Below are positions 26,823 through 36,470 of a stretch of 64,000 nucleotides of DNA, in pieces (within the stretch, counting starts at the first letter, position 1; every line of letters starts with the position of its first letter). The notes under the pieces are model-generated. The model made no database searches and had not been told where the DNA came from. It was given only the letters and a program-made list of their open reading frames with translations. Origin of the DNA: Pseudomonas sp. PICF141 (GTDB lineage: Bacteria > Pseudomonadota > Gammaproteobacteria > Pseudomonadales > Pseudomonadaceae); assembly GCF_002286815.1 (NCBI RefSeq), contig NZ_MUNM01000073.1, positions 1-64,000 on the forward strand, read 5' to 3'. Both the position numbers and the translations under genes were made by a program.

Positions 26823-26912
26823 TGTGGGAGCGAGCCTGCTCGCGAAGACGGACTGACAGACAGCGGCTTTGTTGATCGTTCAACCGTTTTCGCGAGCAGG
26901 CTCGCTCCCACA
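26823..26912. repeat. REP-like inverted repeat, family B
   Basis: TGTGGGAGCGAGCCTGCTCGC (first 20 bases from 26823) and its complement end the element, with about 44 bp between. It lies between braC and braD, inside the operon. Confidence 0.9.
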
Positions 26913-27028
26913 CGGAAACAGTGGGGCCAGGCTGATCATGGCTGACATTGCTCCGACGTAAATCTGTATTTTTCCTAGAAGAACCGCACATCACTGGTGT
27001 GCAGGTTCTCACTGCGTGAGATTGCGTT

Positions 27029-27943
<915 letters not shown>

Positions 27944-27946
27944 GCG

Positions 27947-29230
27947 ATGTCTTCAACCACTAAAAAAACCATTGATCTCAAAAGAAGCCTGGTTGACGCG
28001 ATTCTTGCCGGCCTGGTGGCCTTGATTGTGTTCGGCCCGATTGTCGGCGTAGTTCTGGACGGCTACGGTTTCAACCTGGAAGCGACTCGGGTGGCATGGA
28101 TTGTCGCCATCGTCATGGCCGGCCGCTTTGCCTTGAGCCTGTTCCTGCAAACCCCCAAGGGCCTGAGAATTCTCGAAGGCTTTGAAAGCACTGGCTCCGG
28201 GGTTCATGTACTGCCGCCCGATTACAAATCCCGCTTGCGCTGGATCATCCCGGTGATGATCGTCATCGCCGTGGTGTTCCCGTTTTTCTCCAACTCCTAC
28301 CTGCTGGGCGTGGTCATCCTCGGGCTGATCTATGTGCTGCTGGGCCTGGGGCTGAACATCGTGGTCGGCCTGGCCGGCCTGCTCGACCTGGGTTATGTGG
28401 CGTTTTATGCCATTGGTGCCTACGGCCTGGCACTCGGTTATCAATACCTGGGGCTGGGTTTCTGGACGGTGCTGCCGCTGGCGGCAATCATTGCCGGGTT
28501 GGCCGGGTGCATTCTGGGTTTCCCGGTGCTGCGTCTGCACGGTGACTACCTGGCGATCGTGACCCTGGGGTTCGGTGAAATCATCCGGTTGATCCTCAAT
28601 AACTGGCTGTCCCTGACGGGAGGCCCGAACGGTATGGCGGCACCGTTGCCAACGTTCTTCGGCCTGGAGTTCGGCAAGAGAGCGAAGGAAGGAGGCGTTC
28701 CGTTTCATGAGTTCTTCGGCATCGCCTATAACCCGGACGTGAAGTACTACTTCATCTACGCGGTGTTGTTCCTGGTGGTACTGGGCGTGCTGTACGTCAA
28801 ACACCGTCTGACCCGCATGCCGGTCGGTCGCGCGTGGGAAGCCTTGCGCGAAGACGAAATCGCCTGCCGTTCCATGGGCCTGAATCACGTATTGGTCAAG
28901 CTGTCGGCGTTCACCATCGGCGCATCGACGGCGGGTCTGGCCGGTGTGTTCTTCGCCACTTATCAGGGTTTCGTCAACCCGACCTCGTTCACCTTCTTCG
29001 AATCGGCACTGATCCTCGCCATTGTGGTGCTCGGCGGCATGGGCTCGACCATCGGCGTGGTGATTGCGGCGTTCGTGCTGACCGTCGCCCCGGAACTGCT
29101 GCGTGGCTTCGCTGAATATCGCGTGCTGCTGTTCGGCATCCTGATGGTGTTGATGATGATCTGGCGACCGCGCGGCCTGATCCGGATCAGCCGTAGCGGT
29201 GTGATCCCACGTAAAGGAGTGGCGCCATGA
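27947..29230 (+). CDS. braE: Branched-chain amino acid ABC transporter permease (LivM type)
   Basis: A 427-residue permease with more than ten predicted membrane segments. The first 100 or so residues are an extra N-terminal region seen in LivM/BraE proteins of proteobacteria. The core has GLAGLLDLGYVAFYAIGAY and the ATPase-contacting loop with ALREDEIACRSMG. It overlaps braF by four bases (ATGA), so translation is coupled. Confidence 0.94.
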   Translation: MSSTTKKTIDLKRSLVDAILAGLVALIVFGPIVGVVLDGYGFNLEATRVAWIVAIVMAGRFALSLFLQTPKGLRILEGFESTGSGVHVLPPDYKSRLRWIIPVMIVIAVVFPFFSNSYLLGVVILGLIYVLLGLGLNIVVGLAGLLDLGYVAFYAIGAYGLALGYQYLGLGFWTVLPLAAIIAGLAGCILGFPVLRLHGDYLAIVTLGFGEIIRLILNNWLSLTGGPNGMAAPLPTFFGLEFGKRAKEGGVPFHEFFGIAYNPDVKYYFIYAVLFLVVLGVLYVKHRLTRMPVGRAWEALREDEIACRSMGLNHVLVKLSAFTIGASTAGLAGVFFATYQGFVNPTSFTFFESALILAIVVLGGMGSTIGVVIAAFVLTVAPELLRGFAEYRVLLFGILMVLMMIWRPRGLIRISRSGVIPRKGVAP

Positions 29231-30102
29231 GCGAAGAAATCGTTCTCTCGGTCGAAAATCTGATGATGCACTTCGGCGGCATCAAAGCCCTCAATAACGT
29301 GAGCATGCAAGTCAAACGCAACTCGATTTTTGCGTTGATCGGTCCCAACGGTGCGGGCAAGACCACGGTGTTCAACTGCCTGACCGGCTTCTATAAAGCG
29401 TCCGGCGGGCATATCGAACTCAATGCCCATGGCGTGAAAACCGACGTCATCAAAATGCTCGGGGAACCGTTCAAGGCAGTTGATTTCGTTTCGCCAAAAA
29501 GCTTGATCAGCCGGCTTCACTACAAGATGTTTGGTGGCACGCACCTGATCAACCGTGCCGGTCTGGCGCGGACTTTCCAGAACATTCGCCTGTTCAAGGA
29601 AATGTCGGTGGTGGAAAACCTGCTGGTGGCCCAGCACATGTGGGTCAACCGCAACCTGCTTTCGGGCATCCTCAACACCAAGGGTTACCGCAAAGCCGAA
29701 AGCGATGCGCTGGACCATGCGTTCTATTGGCTGGAAGTGGTGGACCTGGTGGACTGCGCCAACCGCCTGGCCGGCGAGCTGTCTTATGGTCAGCAACGCC
29801 GTCTGGAAATTGCCCGGGCCATGTGCACCCGGCCGCAGATCATCTGTCTCGACGAACCGGCCGCTGGCCTCAACCCTCAGGAAACCGAAGCGCTGAGCGC
29901 GATGATCCGGCTGCTGCGCGACGAGCACGATCTGACCGTGGTGCTGATCGAACACGACATGGGCATGGTAATGAGTATTTCCGACCACATCGTGGTGCTG
30001 GACCACGGCGTTGTCATCGCCGAGGGCGGGCCTGAAGCGATTCGACACGATCCGAAAGTGATTGCCGCCTACCTGGGCGCCGAAGAAGAGGAAGTGGTAT
30101 GA
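29227..30102 (+). CDS. braF: Branched-chain amino acid ABC transporter ATP-binding protein (LivG type)
   Basis: A 291-residue ABC ATPase. Walker A is GPNGAGKTT (about 39-47), the signature is LSYGQQRRLEIARAM, Walker B is IICLDEPAAGLNP, and the H-loop histidine is in LIEHDMG. A longer insertion between Walker A and signature is normal for LivG. It partners with BraG to power uptake. GTAAAGGAG precedes ATG. Confidence 0.95.
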   Translation: MSEEIVLSVENLMMHFGGIKALNNVSMQVKRNSIFALIGPNGAGKTTVFNCLTGFYKASGGHIELNAHGVKTDVIKMLGEPFKAVDFVSPKSLISRLHYKMFGGTHLINRAGLARTFQNIRLFKEMSVVENLLVAQHMWVNRNLLSGILNTKGYRKAESDALDHAFYWLEVVDLVDCANRLAGELSYGQQRRLEIARAMCTRPQIICLDEPAAGLNPQETEALSAMIRLLRDEHDLTVVLIEHDMGMVMSISDHIVVLDHGVVIAEGGPEAIRHDPKVIAAYLGAEEEEVV

Positions 30103-30815
30103 GTAAACCCATCCTCGAACTCAAGGATCTGGACGTGTTCTACGGGCCGATCCAGGCCCTGAAAAAAGTCTCGTTGCACATCAATGAAGGTGAAACTGTC
30201 AGCCTGATCGGCTCCAACGGCGCCGGCAAATCGACCCTGCTGATGTCGATCTTCGGCCAGCCACGGGCCGCTGACGGGCAAATCATCTATCAGGGTGTGG
30301 ATATCACGCACAAGTCGTCCCACTACATCGCGTCCAACGGCATCGCTCAATCGCCGGAAGGCAGGCGGGTGTTCCCTGACATGACCGTCGAGGAAAACCT
30401 GTTGATGGGCACGATTCCAATCGGTGACCAGTACGTCAAGGAAGACATGCAGCGCATGTTCGAGTTGTTTCCACGGCTTGAAGAGCGGCGTACCCAGCGG
30501 GCCATGACCATGTCGGGCGGCGAGCAACAAATGCTCGCCATCGCCCGGGCGCTCATGAGCCGGCCAAAGCTGTTGCTGCTCGATGAGCCGAGCCTGGGGT
30601 TGGCGCCGATTGTGGTGAAACAGATCTTCGCGACTCTGCGGGAACTGGCCAGCACCGGCATGACCATCTTTCTGGTGGAGCAGAACGCCAACCACGCCCT
30701 CAAGTTGTCGGACCGGGCGTATGTGATGGTCAACGGCGAGATCCGTCTCAGCGGCACCGGCAAGGAGTTGCTGGTGAACGATGAGGTGCGTAACGCCTAC
30801 CTTGGCGGCCACTAA
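30099..30815 (+). CDS. braG: Branched-chain amino acid ABC transporter ATP-binding protein (LivF type)
   Basis: A 238-residue ABC ATPase with Walker A GSNGAGKST, signature TMSGGEQQMLAIARAL, Walker B LLLLDEPSLGLAP and H-loop VEQNANHAL, where the glutamine-asparagine after VE is typical of LivF. It starts within the braF stop (ATGA) and is the last gene of the operon, ended by a strong terminator. Confidence 0.95.
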   Translation: MSKPILELKDLDVFYGPIQALKKVSLHINEGETVSLIGSNGAGKSTLLMSIFGQPRAADGQIIYQGVDITHKSSHYIASNGIAQSPEGRRVFPDMTVEENLLMGTIPIGDQYVKEDMQRMFELFPRLEERRTQRAMTMSGGEQQMLAIARALMSRPKLLLLDEPSLGLAPIVVKQIFATLRELASTGMTIFLVEQNANHALKLSDRAYVMVNGEIRLSGTGKELLVNDEVRNAYLGGH

Positions 30816-30827
30816 ACCGAAGAGCCC

Positions 30828-30867
30828 AAAAAACGCCCTGACCGCTCAACGTCAGGGCGTTTTTTTT
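30828..30867 (+). terminator. Rho-independent terminator of the bra operon
   Basis: CGCCCTGAC pairs with GTCAGGGCG around CGCTCAAC, flanked by an A-run and eight T residues. It lies 12 bp after the braG stop. Confidence 0.92.
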
Positions 30868-30881
30868 ATGCCCGAATCCCC

Positions 30882-30963
30882 GTAGGAGCTACCGAAGGCT
30901 GCGATCTTTTGATCTTGCTTTGAGGTGTCTGTGGAAAAGATCGCAGCCTTCGGCAGCTCCTGC
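30882..30963. repeat. Palindromic repeat, family D (GGAGCTGCCGAAGGCTGCGATC)
   Basis: GTAGGAGCTACCGAAGGCTG (continuing GCGATCTTTTGATC) faces GATCGCAGCCTTCGGCAGCT. A longer member is at 61507-61600, and a 24-bp half copy lies inside a LysR gene at 40342-40365. Confidence 0.85.
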
Positions 30964-30993
30964 ACGGGACCGGGGATTGAGGTCAAGGGAAAT

Positions 30994-31575
30994 TGTGGAA
31001 AACAATATTCACGACCTCTCGAAGCGCGACATAAAGCCGCTGCAAATTGCTGTTTTATCACGGTTTTGACTTGTCCCCGTTTGCTGTGGAGCGGGCTGTG
31101 AATAACGTGGGAGTAGCTGGCTGTAAGCCTTTTAATCCGTGGCTTGCAGCGATATGGTTGTTTTTTGATCAGGTGTTTTTGCCCGACCGAAAGCCAGCTT
31201 TGTCAACCTTTTTGTTAGGAACAAACCAGGCATGAATCAAGGTGGACAAGCCTGTGGATAAGTCTGTGGTTAAACTCTGGAAAGAGTCGGCTGAGGGCCG
31301 TAATTACTGGCTTGGAGCCATCGTCCGTGTGACCGCCCGGTCGTGCAAATTGCCCGGGACTACACAGCGAGCCCCCGAGGGTCAAGCAAAAAACTTTCCA
31401 ATCTGCCCGCAAAGCCTTGTGGACTGCGGCTTGCAGCTTTTGTACTTGCCCCCGGAAACTGTGGACCGGCCTGTGGATAAGGTGCGCGTACATGGCTGCA
31501 AGCCACAGGCCGTATGGCGTTGCCGGTGTTGATTGTTTTTTGTACGGTTTTTACGATGGTTGCCGCTGTGGACAA
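30994..31575 (+). other. Cluster of DnaA-box-like sequences in a gene-free region
   Basis: The 828-bp gap 30816-31643 holds no credible gene. Downstream of the terminator and the family D repeat, the + strand carries two exact TGTGGATAA words (31253-31261, 31472-31480), the complement of the DnaA box TTATCCACA. Four more differ at one base: TGTGGAAAA 30994-31002, TGTGAATAA 31097-31105, TGTGGTTAA 31265-31273 and TGTGGACAA 31567-31575. Weaker TGTGGA words lie at 31085, 31418 and 31460. All point the same way. A DnaA-binding role is inference, and oriC is ruled out by the neighbours. Confidence 0.5.
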
Positions 31576-31643
31576 GGCCGGGCATGCTGGCAACTGATTT
31601 TCTATTCCAAGGGCTGTCGATCAGCCGAAGCAAGGAGAACACG

Positions 31644-32405
31644 ATGTCCAACACCCTGTTTATTACCGGCGCGACTTCCGGTTTTGGTGAAGCCTGCGCC
31701 CGTCGTTTTGCCGAAGCCGGCTGGAAACTGGTACTGACAGGTCGTCGTGAAGAACGCCTCAATGCACTGTGCGCCGAGTTGTCGAAACAGACTGAAGTTC
31801 ATGGCCTGGTACTCGATGTGCGGGATCGCAAGGCCATGGAGGAGGCGATTGCCAACCTGCCGCCGTCCTTCGCCAAGCTGCGCGGGCTGATCAACAACGC
31901 CGGCCTGGCCTTGGGCGTGGACCCGGCTCCCAAGTGCGACCTTGATGATTGGGACACCATGGTCGACACCAACATCAAAGGGCTGATGTACAGCACTCGC
32001 CTGTTGTTGCCGCGTTTGATCGCTCACGGTCGTGGCGCCAGCATCGTCAACCTTGGTTCCATCGCCGGCAACTACCCTTACCCGGGCAGCCACGTGTATG
32101 GCGCGAGCAAGGCGTTCGTCAAACAATTCTCCCTGAACCTGCGCTGTGACCTGCAAGGGACCGGCGTGCGGGTCAGCAATATCGAACCGGGCCTGTGCGA
32201 GAGCGAGTTCTCGCTGGTGCGTTTCGCCGGTGATCAGGAGCGTTACAACGCCACTTACGCGGGCGCCGAGCCGATCCAGCCGCAAGACATCGCCGAGACC
32301 ATTTTCTGGGTCCTCAACGCCCCGGCCCACATCAACATCAACAGCCTTGAACTGATGCCGGTGAGCCAGACCTGGAGCGGGTTTGCGATTGAGCGTAAGG
32401 CGTAA
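31644..32405 (+). CDS. SDR-family oxidoreductase (YdfG-like)
   Basis: A 253-residue classical short-chain dehydrogenase. The nucleotide-binding motif TGATSGFG is at residues 8-15, NNAG near 82, and the catalytic Ser, Tyr and Lys are in the segments NLGSIAGNYPYPGSHVYGAS and YGASKAF. The closest familiar relative is YdfG, an NADP-dependent 3-hydroxy acid/serine dehydrogenase; LSEFSLVRF-like residues near 190-200 fit. The substrate cannot be fixed from sequence. ATG 31644 after AAGGAG was chosen over an in-frame extension that runs into the DnaA-box region. Confidence 0.85.
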   Translation: MSNTLFITGATSGFGEACARRFAEAGWKLVLTGRREERLNALCAELSKQTEVHGLVLDVRDRKAMEEAIANLPPSFAKLRGLINNAGLALGVDPAPKCDLDDWDTMVDTNIKGLMYSTRLLLPRLIAHGRGASIVNLGSIAGNYPYPGSHVYGASKAFVKQFSLNLRCDLQGTGVRVSNIEPGLCESEFSLVRFAGDQERYNATYAGAEPIQPQDIAETIFWVLNAPAHININSLELMPVSQTWSGFAIERKA

Positions 32406-32421
32406 GGCCGAGTAACAGCTG

Positions 32422-32512
32422 TTCGCGGGCAAGCCTCGCTCCTACAGGTTTTGTGTTGAATCGCGATTTTACGAACGACACAAAACCTGTAGGAGCGAGG
32501 CTTGCCCGCGAA
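32422..32512. repeat. REP-like inverted repeat, family A
   Basis: Perfect 35-bp arms (32422-32456, 32478-32512) with a 21-bp spacer, between the convergent SDR and epimerase genes. It may also act as a bidirectional terminator. Confidence 0.9.
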
Positions 32513-32525
32513 AGCAATCTCTCAG

Positions 32526-33653
32526 TCAGCGCAAATACTCGGCCAGCCCGCGATAGCAGCTCGCCAAGTGATAAGGCGTGGTCGAAGGCATGTCCTTGCG
32601 GCTCACGTTACCCTGCTCATCGCGACACTCATGCCAGCCGCCCGCGTGCAAGAAACGCTGTTGCAGCGCCTGCAATTGGCGCTGCACAGCGGCTTCGCTG
32701 CCCGGGCGCAAGGTCAAGGCGCGCAGGTATTCAGCCTGGGCCCAGATGCGTTGGGTCGCATCACGAAGGGCGTCGTCCAGTTCCAGCATCGCACGCACAG
32801 CCCCCGTCTGCTGATCCACCCCCAGTTGCTCGGTAAACGTAAAGGCGCGATCCAGCGACGCATGCAGTTTGGAATCGCGCAGTAACGCTGAGGACTCCAG
32901 CAGGAAATACCATTCGAACTGGTGGCCTGGCTCGAACCAGTTATCCACAGCCCCGAGCGGCTTTTCCATCAACACCGCGTGTTGCGGATCGATAAAACGC
33001 TTTTGCATGGCTGTGCATAACTCGACGAGCGCGTTCTGCACAGTAACGTCCTCGCGTACCGAAAGAATGGCAAGGAAGGCTTCGGCCAAATGCATCAATG
33101 GATTTTGCAGCGGCCCGGCGTTGAGCGAGGACCAATTACGATCCAGGATGGCTTCGTACAGGCCGTCGCCTGTGGCGAAGCGCTGTGCCAACACTTCCAG
33201 CGTGGCGTTAAGCACCGACTCCACCAGCGGTTCGCGAACCTTGTCCCAATAATGGGCGCAGGCGAACAGGATGAAGGCGTGGGTGTAGAGGTCTTTGCGT
33301 TGATCCAGCGGCGCACCTTGCGGGTCGATGCTGTAGAACCAGCCGCCATGCTCGGCATCGTGGAAATGCCGTTGCAACGAACGGAACAGCGCCGCCGCAC
33401 GCTCTTGGGCCTGGGGCACTTGGCCAATCAGGCTGGAAAACAGGTACAACTGCCGCGCGCAAGCCATGGCCCGGTAGCGCTGCGGTGGCAGCGGCTGATG
33501 CTCGGCGTCCAGCGCTTCATAAGGCAATGCCATATCGGCGTTCCAGCCGGGGCCTTGCCAGAGCGGCACAATCACGTTCTCAAAGTGCTGTTGCACCGAG
33601 GCGAACAAGGCGGTCAATTCAGGCTGGGAAGCGGAGCGGGAAACATGCGGCAT
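32526..33653 (-). CDS. AGE-family epimerase/isomerase
   Basis: A 375-residue (alpha/alpha)6-barrel protein of the N-acylglucosamine 2-epimerase family. Family-type segments include RYRAMACARQLYLFSS, EHGGWFYSID, AHYWDKVREPLV and EPGHQFEWYFLL, where histidines and glutamates line the active site. Members interconvert sugars such as N-acetylglucosamine/N-acetylmannosamine, mannose/fructose or mannose/glucose; the exact substrate is open. No sugar-catabolism neighbours are present to help. It is a single gene flanked by REP-like elements. Confidence 0.82.
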   Translation of the reverse strand: MPHVSRSASQPELTALFASVQQHFENVIVPLWQGPGWNADMALPYEALDAEHQPLPPQRYRAMACARQLYLFSSLIGQVPQAQERAAALFRSLQRHFHDAEHGGWFYSIDPQGAPLDQRKDLYTHAFILFACAHYWDKVREPLVESVLNATLEVLAQRFATGDGLYEAILDRNWSSLNAGPLQNPLMHLAEAFLAILSVREDVTVQNALVELCTAMQKRFIDPQHAVLMEKPLGAVDNWFEPGHQFEWYFLLESSALLRDSKLHASLDRAFTFTEQLGVDQQTGAVRAMLELDDALRDATQRIWAQAEYLRALTLRPGSEAAVQRQLQALQQRFLHAGGWHECRDEQGNVSRKDMPSTTPYHLASCYRGLAEYLR

Positions 33654-33730
33654 TGGCTGGCGTCGTCACGGCAGGGTTAATTGCGCGACATGTTAGCAGG
33701 CCTGAGAGACGTGGTGTCTGTCAGGCCTCC

Positions 33731-33813
33731 TTCGCGGGCAAGCCTCGCTCCTACAGGGATTGTGGCCGGATTACGTACGATTAATAACGGTAGGAGCGAG
33801 GCTTGCCCGCGAA
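33731..33813. repeat. REP-like inverted repeat, family A
   Basis: TTCGCGGGCAAGCCTCGCTC (continuing CCTACAG) faces TAGGAGCGAGGCTTGCCCGC across about 34 bp, between the epimerase start and the hupE stop. Confidence 0.9.
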
Positions 33814-33838
33814 GAGGCCATAACAGACGATAAAGCAG

Positions 33839-34411
33839 TCAACCGGCGAGCAACCACACCCCAGTCGCCGCCGAAGCCGCACCCGCCAGCCGAACCAATG
33901 GCGCGGCGGCCTGAGGCAAGACGCGAACCAGCGCATAACCCGCGGCATGCAACGCTGCGGTCGCTACCACAAACCCCGCTGCATAGGCCCAAGGGCTCGA
34001 CATCTCCGGCAATTCCAGGCCATGCGCCACGCCATGAAACAGCGCGAATAATGCGGTCGCAACCATTGCCAGGCTCAATGGCGGACGCACCGCCAGGGCG
34101 ACCGCCAGGCCCAGCGCCAATACCGATGCCGCGATCCCGCTTTCCAGCGCAGGCAAGTTCAACCCTTCAAAGCCCAGCAGTCCGCCGATCAACATAGTGC
34201 CCACGAATGTGCAGGGCAGCGCCCAGCGCGCGATGCCTTTCTGCTGCGCCGCCCACAACCCCACCGCAACCATTGCCAACAAATGATCGAGACCACCCAT
34301 CGGGTGGCTGATGCCGGCGATCAAGCCATTATCGCTGTGGCCTGGATGGGCGAATGCGATGGCCGGCGTCAGCAGCAGGGCCATGGCGCCCAGAATGCGT
34401 TTCAGTGTCAT
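33839..34411 (-). CDS. ureJ: HupE/UreJ family nickel permease
   Basis: A 190-residue membrane protein with a cleavable-looking N-terminus (AIAFAHPGH) and about six membrane segments. The metal-binding signature HPMGGLDHLLAM is near residue 35-47, typical of HupE/UreJ nickel (or cobalt) transporters. It is the last gene of ureE-ureF-ureG-ureJ, so nickel supply for urease is the likely job. Confidence 0.85.
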   Translation of the reverse strand: MTLKRILGAMALLLTPAIAFAHPGHSDNGLIAGISHPMGGLDHLLAMVAVGLWAAQQKGIARWALPCTFVGTMLIGGLLGFEGLNLPALESGIAASVLALGLAVALAVRPPLSLAMVATALFALFHGVAHGLELPEMSSPWAYAAGFVVATAALHAAGYALVRVLPQAAAPLVRLAGAASAATGVWLLAG

Positions 34412-34441
34412 GGATATAAGCTTCCTTGTTGATAAGTGTGG

Positions 34442-35056
34442 TCAGGCTGCAGTCAGCAAGCCCTGGCGTTCGATGAAGGCGATGATCGCTTCCAGGCCCT
34501 CACCGGTTTTCTGATTGCTGAAGACGAACGGTTTGCCGTTGCGCATGCGTTGGGTGTCGCTGTCCATCATCTCCAGGGAGGCGCCTACCAGAGGCGCCAG
34601 GTCGATCTTGTTGATCACCAGCAAATCGGATTTGCAGATCCCCGGCCCGCCCTTGCGCGGCAGCTTGTCGCCGGCCGAAACGTCGATCACATAAATGGTC
34701 AGGTCCGACAATTCCGGGCTGAAGGTCGCCGAGAGGTTGTCGCCACCGGACTCCACCAGAATCAGGTCCAGCCCCGGGAAGCGCCGGTTCAATTGATCCA
34801 CGGCTTCGAGGTTGATCGAGGCGTCTTCGCGGATCGCCGTGTGCGGGCAGCCACCAGTTTCCACGCCGATGATCCGCTCGGGTGCCAGGGCTTCGTTGCG
34901 CACCAGGAAATCGGCGTCTTCGCGGGTGTAGATGTCGTTGGTCACGACGGCGAGGTTGTAGCGGTCGCGCAGGGCCAGGCACAGGGCCAGGGTCAGGGCG
35001 GTTTTGCCGGAGCCGACCGGGCCGCCGATGCCGATGCGCAGAGGTTGTGTGTTCAT
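34442..35056 (-). CDS. ureG: Urease accessory GTPase UreG
   Basis: A 204-residue SIMIBI GTPase. The P-loop GPVGSGKT is at 12-19, the metal-binding CPH motif is in GGCPHTAIRED, and the guanine motif NKID follows. UreG hydrolyses GTP while delivering nickel from UreE to the UreABC-UreDF pre-activation complex. ATG 35056 was chosen after GGAG; an in-frame start four codons upstream has a poorer site. Confidence 0.95.
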   Translation of the reverse strand: MNTQPLRIGIGGPVGSGKTALTLALCLALRDRYNLAVVTNDIYTREDADFLVRNEALAPERIIGVETGGCPHTAIREDASINLEAVDQLNRRFPGLDLILVESGGDNLSATFSPELSDLTIYVIDVSAGDKLPRKGGPGICKSDLLVINKIDLAPLVGASLEMMDSDTQRMRNGKPFVFSNQKTGEGLEAIIAFIERQGLLTAA

Positions 35057-35079
35057 GTGGTTCTCCAAAATAAAAGGCC

Positions 35080-35754
35080 CTAGGAACGGAACAGACGGCT
35101 GTATTGACGCTCATGGGCCATGCACGCCAGGGACAGGCCGAAAGCGGCGCTGCCAGAGTGTTCGGGATTGATTCGGGTGGCGTCTTGTTGCGCCTGTTGC
35201 AGCAGCGGCAACAATTCGCTGGTCAGGCGCTGTGCGGCTTGCTGGCCCAGGGGCAGGGTTTTCATCAGCACCGCCAACTGGTTTTCCAGCCAGCTCCAGA
35301 GCCAGGCGGCCAGCGCATCGTGCGGGCTGATCTGCCAGGCGCGCGCCGCCAGCGCCCAGCCAAGGGCCAGGTGGGGTTCCGGGCATTGGTCGAGAAAGTT
35401 TCGGGCCGGCGCATCCAGTTCCGGTAAACCGTTGAGCAATTGCTTCAGCGAATACCCCATCTGCCGGCTTTCCTGATGCAGCTCACGGGTTTCGCGGCTA
35501 GCGCGATGTTCTTCGCAGCGTTGCAGCAGTTCGGCCCAGTGCTCTTGGGCCGCAGCAGTGCAATGAGCGAGCAATAGCGGCGCTTCGAAACGCGCCAGGT
35601 TCAGCAGCAACTGATCGCTGATCCAGCGTCGCGCGCTGTCGCCATCGTTCACGCGCTTGTTATCCACAGCCATCTCCAGACCTTGGGAATAGCTGTAGCC
35701 GCCGATCGGCAGCTGCGGGCTGGCCAGACGCAGCAGCCCCCAGGCCGGGTTCAT
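35080..35754 (-). CDS. ureF: Urease accessory protein UreF
   Basis: A 224-residue all-helical protein starting MNPAWGLLRLASPQLPIGGYSYSQGLE, of which only the core LPIGGYSYSQGLE is diagnostic for UreF. It binds UreD on the urease apoenzyme and acts as a GTPase-regulating factor for UreG. The start overlaps the ureE stop by four bases. Confidence 0.94.
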   Translation of the reverse strand: MNPAWGLLRLASPQLPIGGYSYSQGLEMAVDNKRVNDGDSARRWISDQLLLNLARFEAPLLLAHCTAAAQEHWAELLQRCEEHRASRETRELHQESRQMGYSLKQLLNGLPELDAPARNFLDQCPEPHLALGWALAARAWQISPHDALAAWLWSWLENQLAVLMKTLPLGQQAAQRLTSELLPLLQQAQQDATRINPEHSGSAAFGLSLACMAHERQYSRLFRS

Positions 35755-36251
35755 AAACGCACGCCGAACTGGTGCAGTTTTGGCGGGTAGTTGAAACCCT
35801 CGTCACCATGGCGCGAATGGTGATGGCCGCCGCCGTAGGCACCGTGCTCCGGCTGGAACGGCGCTTCGATGTTCTCGGCTTTGGCGCCCAGTTGCTCGAG
35901 CATGGCCTTGAGCACGTAATCGTCGAGCAAGCGCAGCCAGCCATCACCGACTTGCAGGGCCACATGGCGGTTGCCCAGGTGATAGGCCGCGCGGGTCAGT
36001 TCGAAAGCGTTGGCGCAGGTGACGTGCAGCAGATGTTCGGGACGAGCGCAGACGCGAACCACGCGCCCGTCTTCGGCTTGCAGGCATTCGCCGTCATACA
36101 ACGGTGGCTGACCGCGCTCCAGAAACAACCCGACGTCTTCATTCTCGGCACTGAAACAGCGCAAGCGGCTTTTGCTCCGGGCTTCGAAAGTCAGGTGCAA
36201 CTCGGCGGCCCAGACGGGTTGAGGGTCGATTCTGCGATGAATCACCAGCAT
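35751..36251 (-). CDS. ureE: Urease accessory nickel metallochaperone UreE
   Basis: A 166-residue UreE. The N-terminal domain (about 1-70) binds the partner, and the metal-binding domain contains AYHLGNRHVALQV with the conserved histidine at the dimer interface. The C-terminus has a short His-rich stretch GGGHHHSRHGDEG, milder than the polyhistidine tail of the Klebsiella protein. It is first in the ureEFGJ cluster, separated from ureABCD by 15 kb. ATG 36251 was chosen over one eight codons upstream. Confidence 0.93.
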   Translation of the reverse strand: MLVIHRRIDPQPVWAAELHLTFEARSKSRLRCFSAENEDVGLFLERGQPPLYDGECLQAEDGRVVRVCARPEHLLHVTCANAFELTRAAYHLGNRHVALQVGDGWLRLLDDYVLKAMLEQLGAKAENIEAPFQPEHGAYGGGHHHSRHGDEGFNYPPKLHQFGVRL

Positions 36252-36428
36252 TGGAAGGCTTCCAGCAATGGACAATGCTCAGGGATAGAGCAAGGGGCTT
36301 GCCAATCGGGGGAAGTGTAGGAAATGGCTGTCGGAGTGCAGAGGGATGATTCAGGAAGTGGCGGGCTTTGGCTGGGATTGGTGCGTGCGGGGAAGGTTGT
36401 GCGCAAAATTGGTGCGCGCGGTGCTCCA

Positions 36429-36459
36429 GATCGTTCCCACGCAGAGCGTGGAAGCGATC
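36429..36459. repeat. Shortened palindromic repeat, family C
   Basis: GATCGTTCCCACGCAGAGCG and GTGGAAGCGATC retain only the outer arms of the family C element. It lies in the 219-bp gap between the ureE start and the TetR gene end. Confidence 0.6.
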
Positions 36460-36470
36460 ATCAGTGGGCG

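Noticed and set aside
30994..31575. DnaA-box cluster as a replication origin
   Set aside because: No dnaA, dnaN, rpmH or gidA nearby, no AT-rich unwinding block of the usual kind; pseudomonad oriC lies beside dnaA.
30852..31762. Several 60-130 residue frames in the gap between braG and the SDR gene
   Set aside because: They run on both strands through terminator, repeat and DnaA-box sequence, have no good ribosome sites and no recognisable domains.
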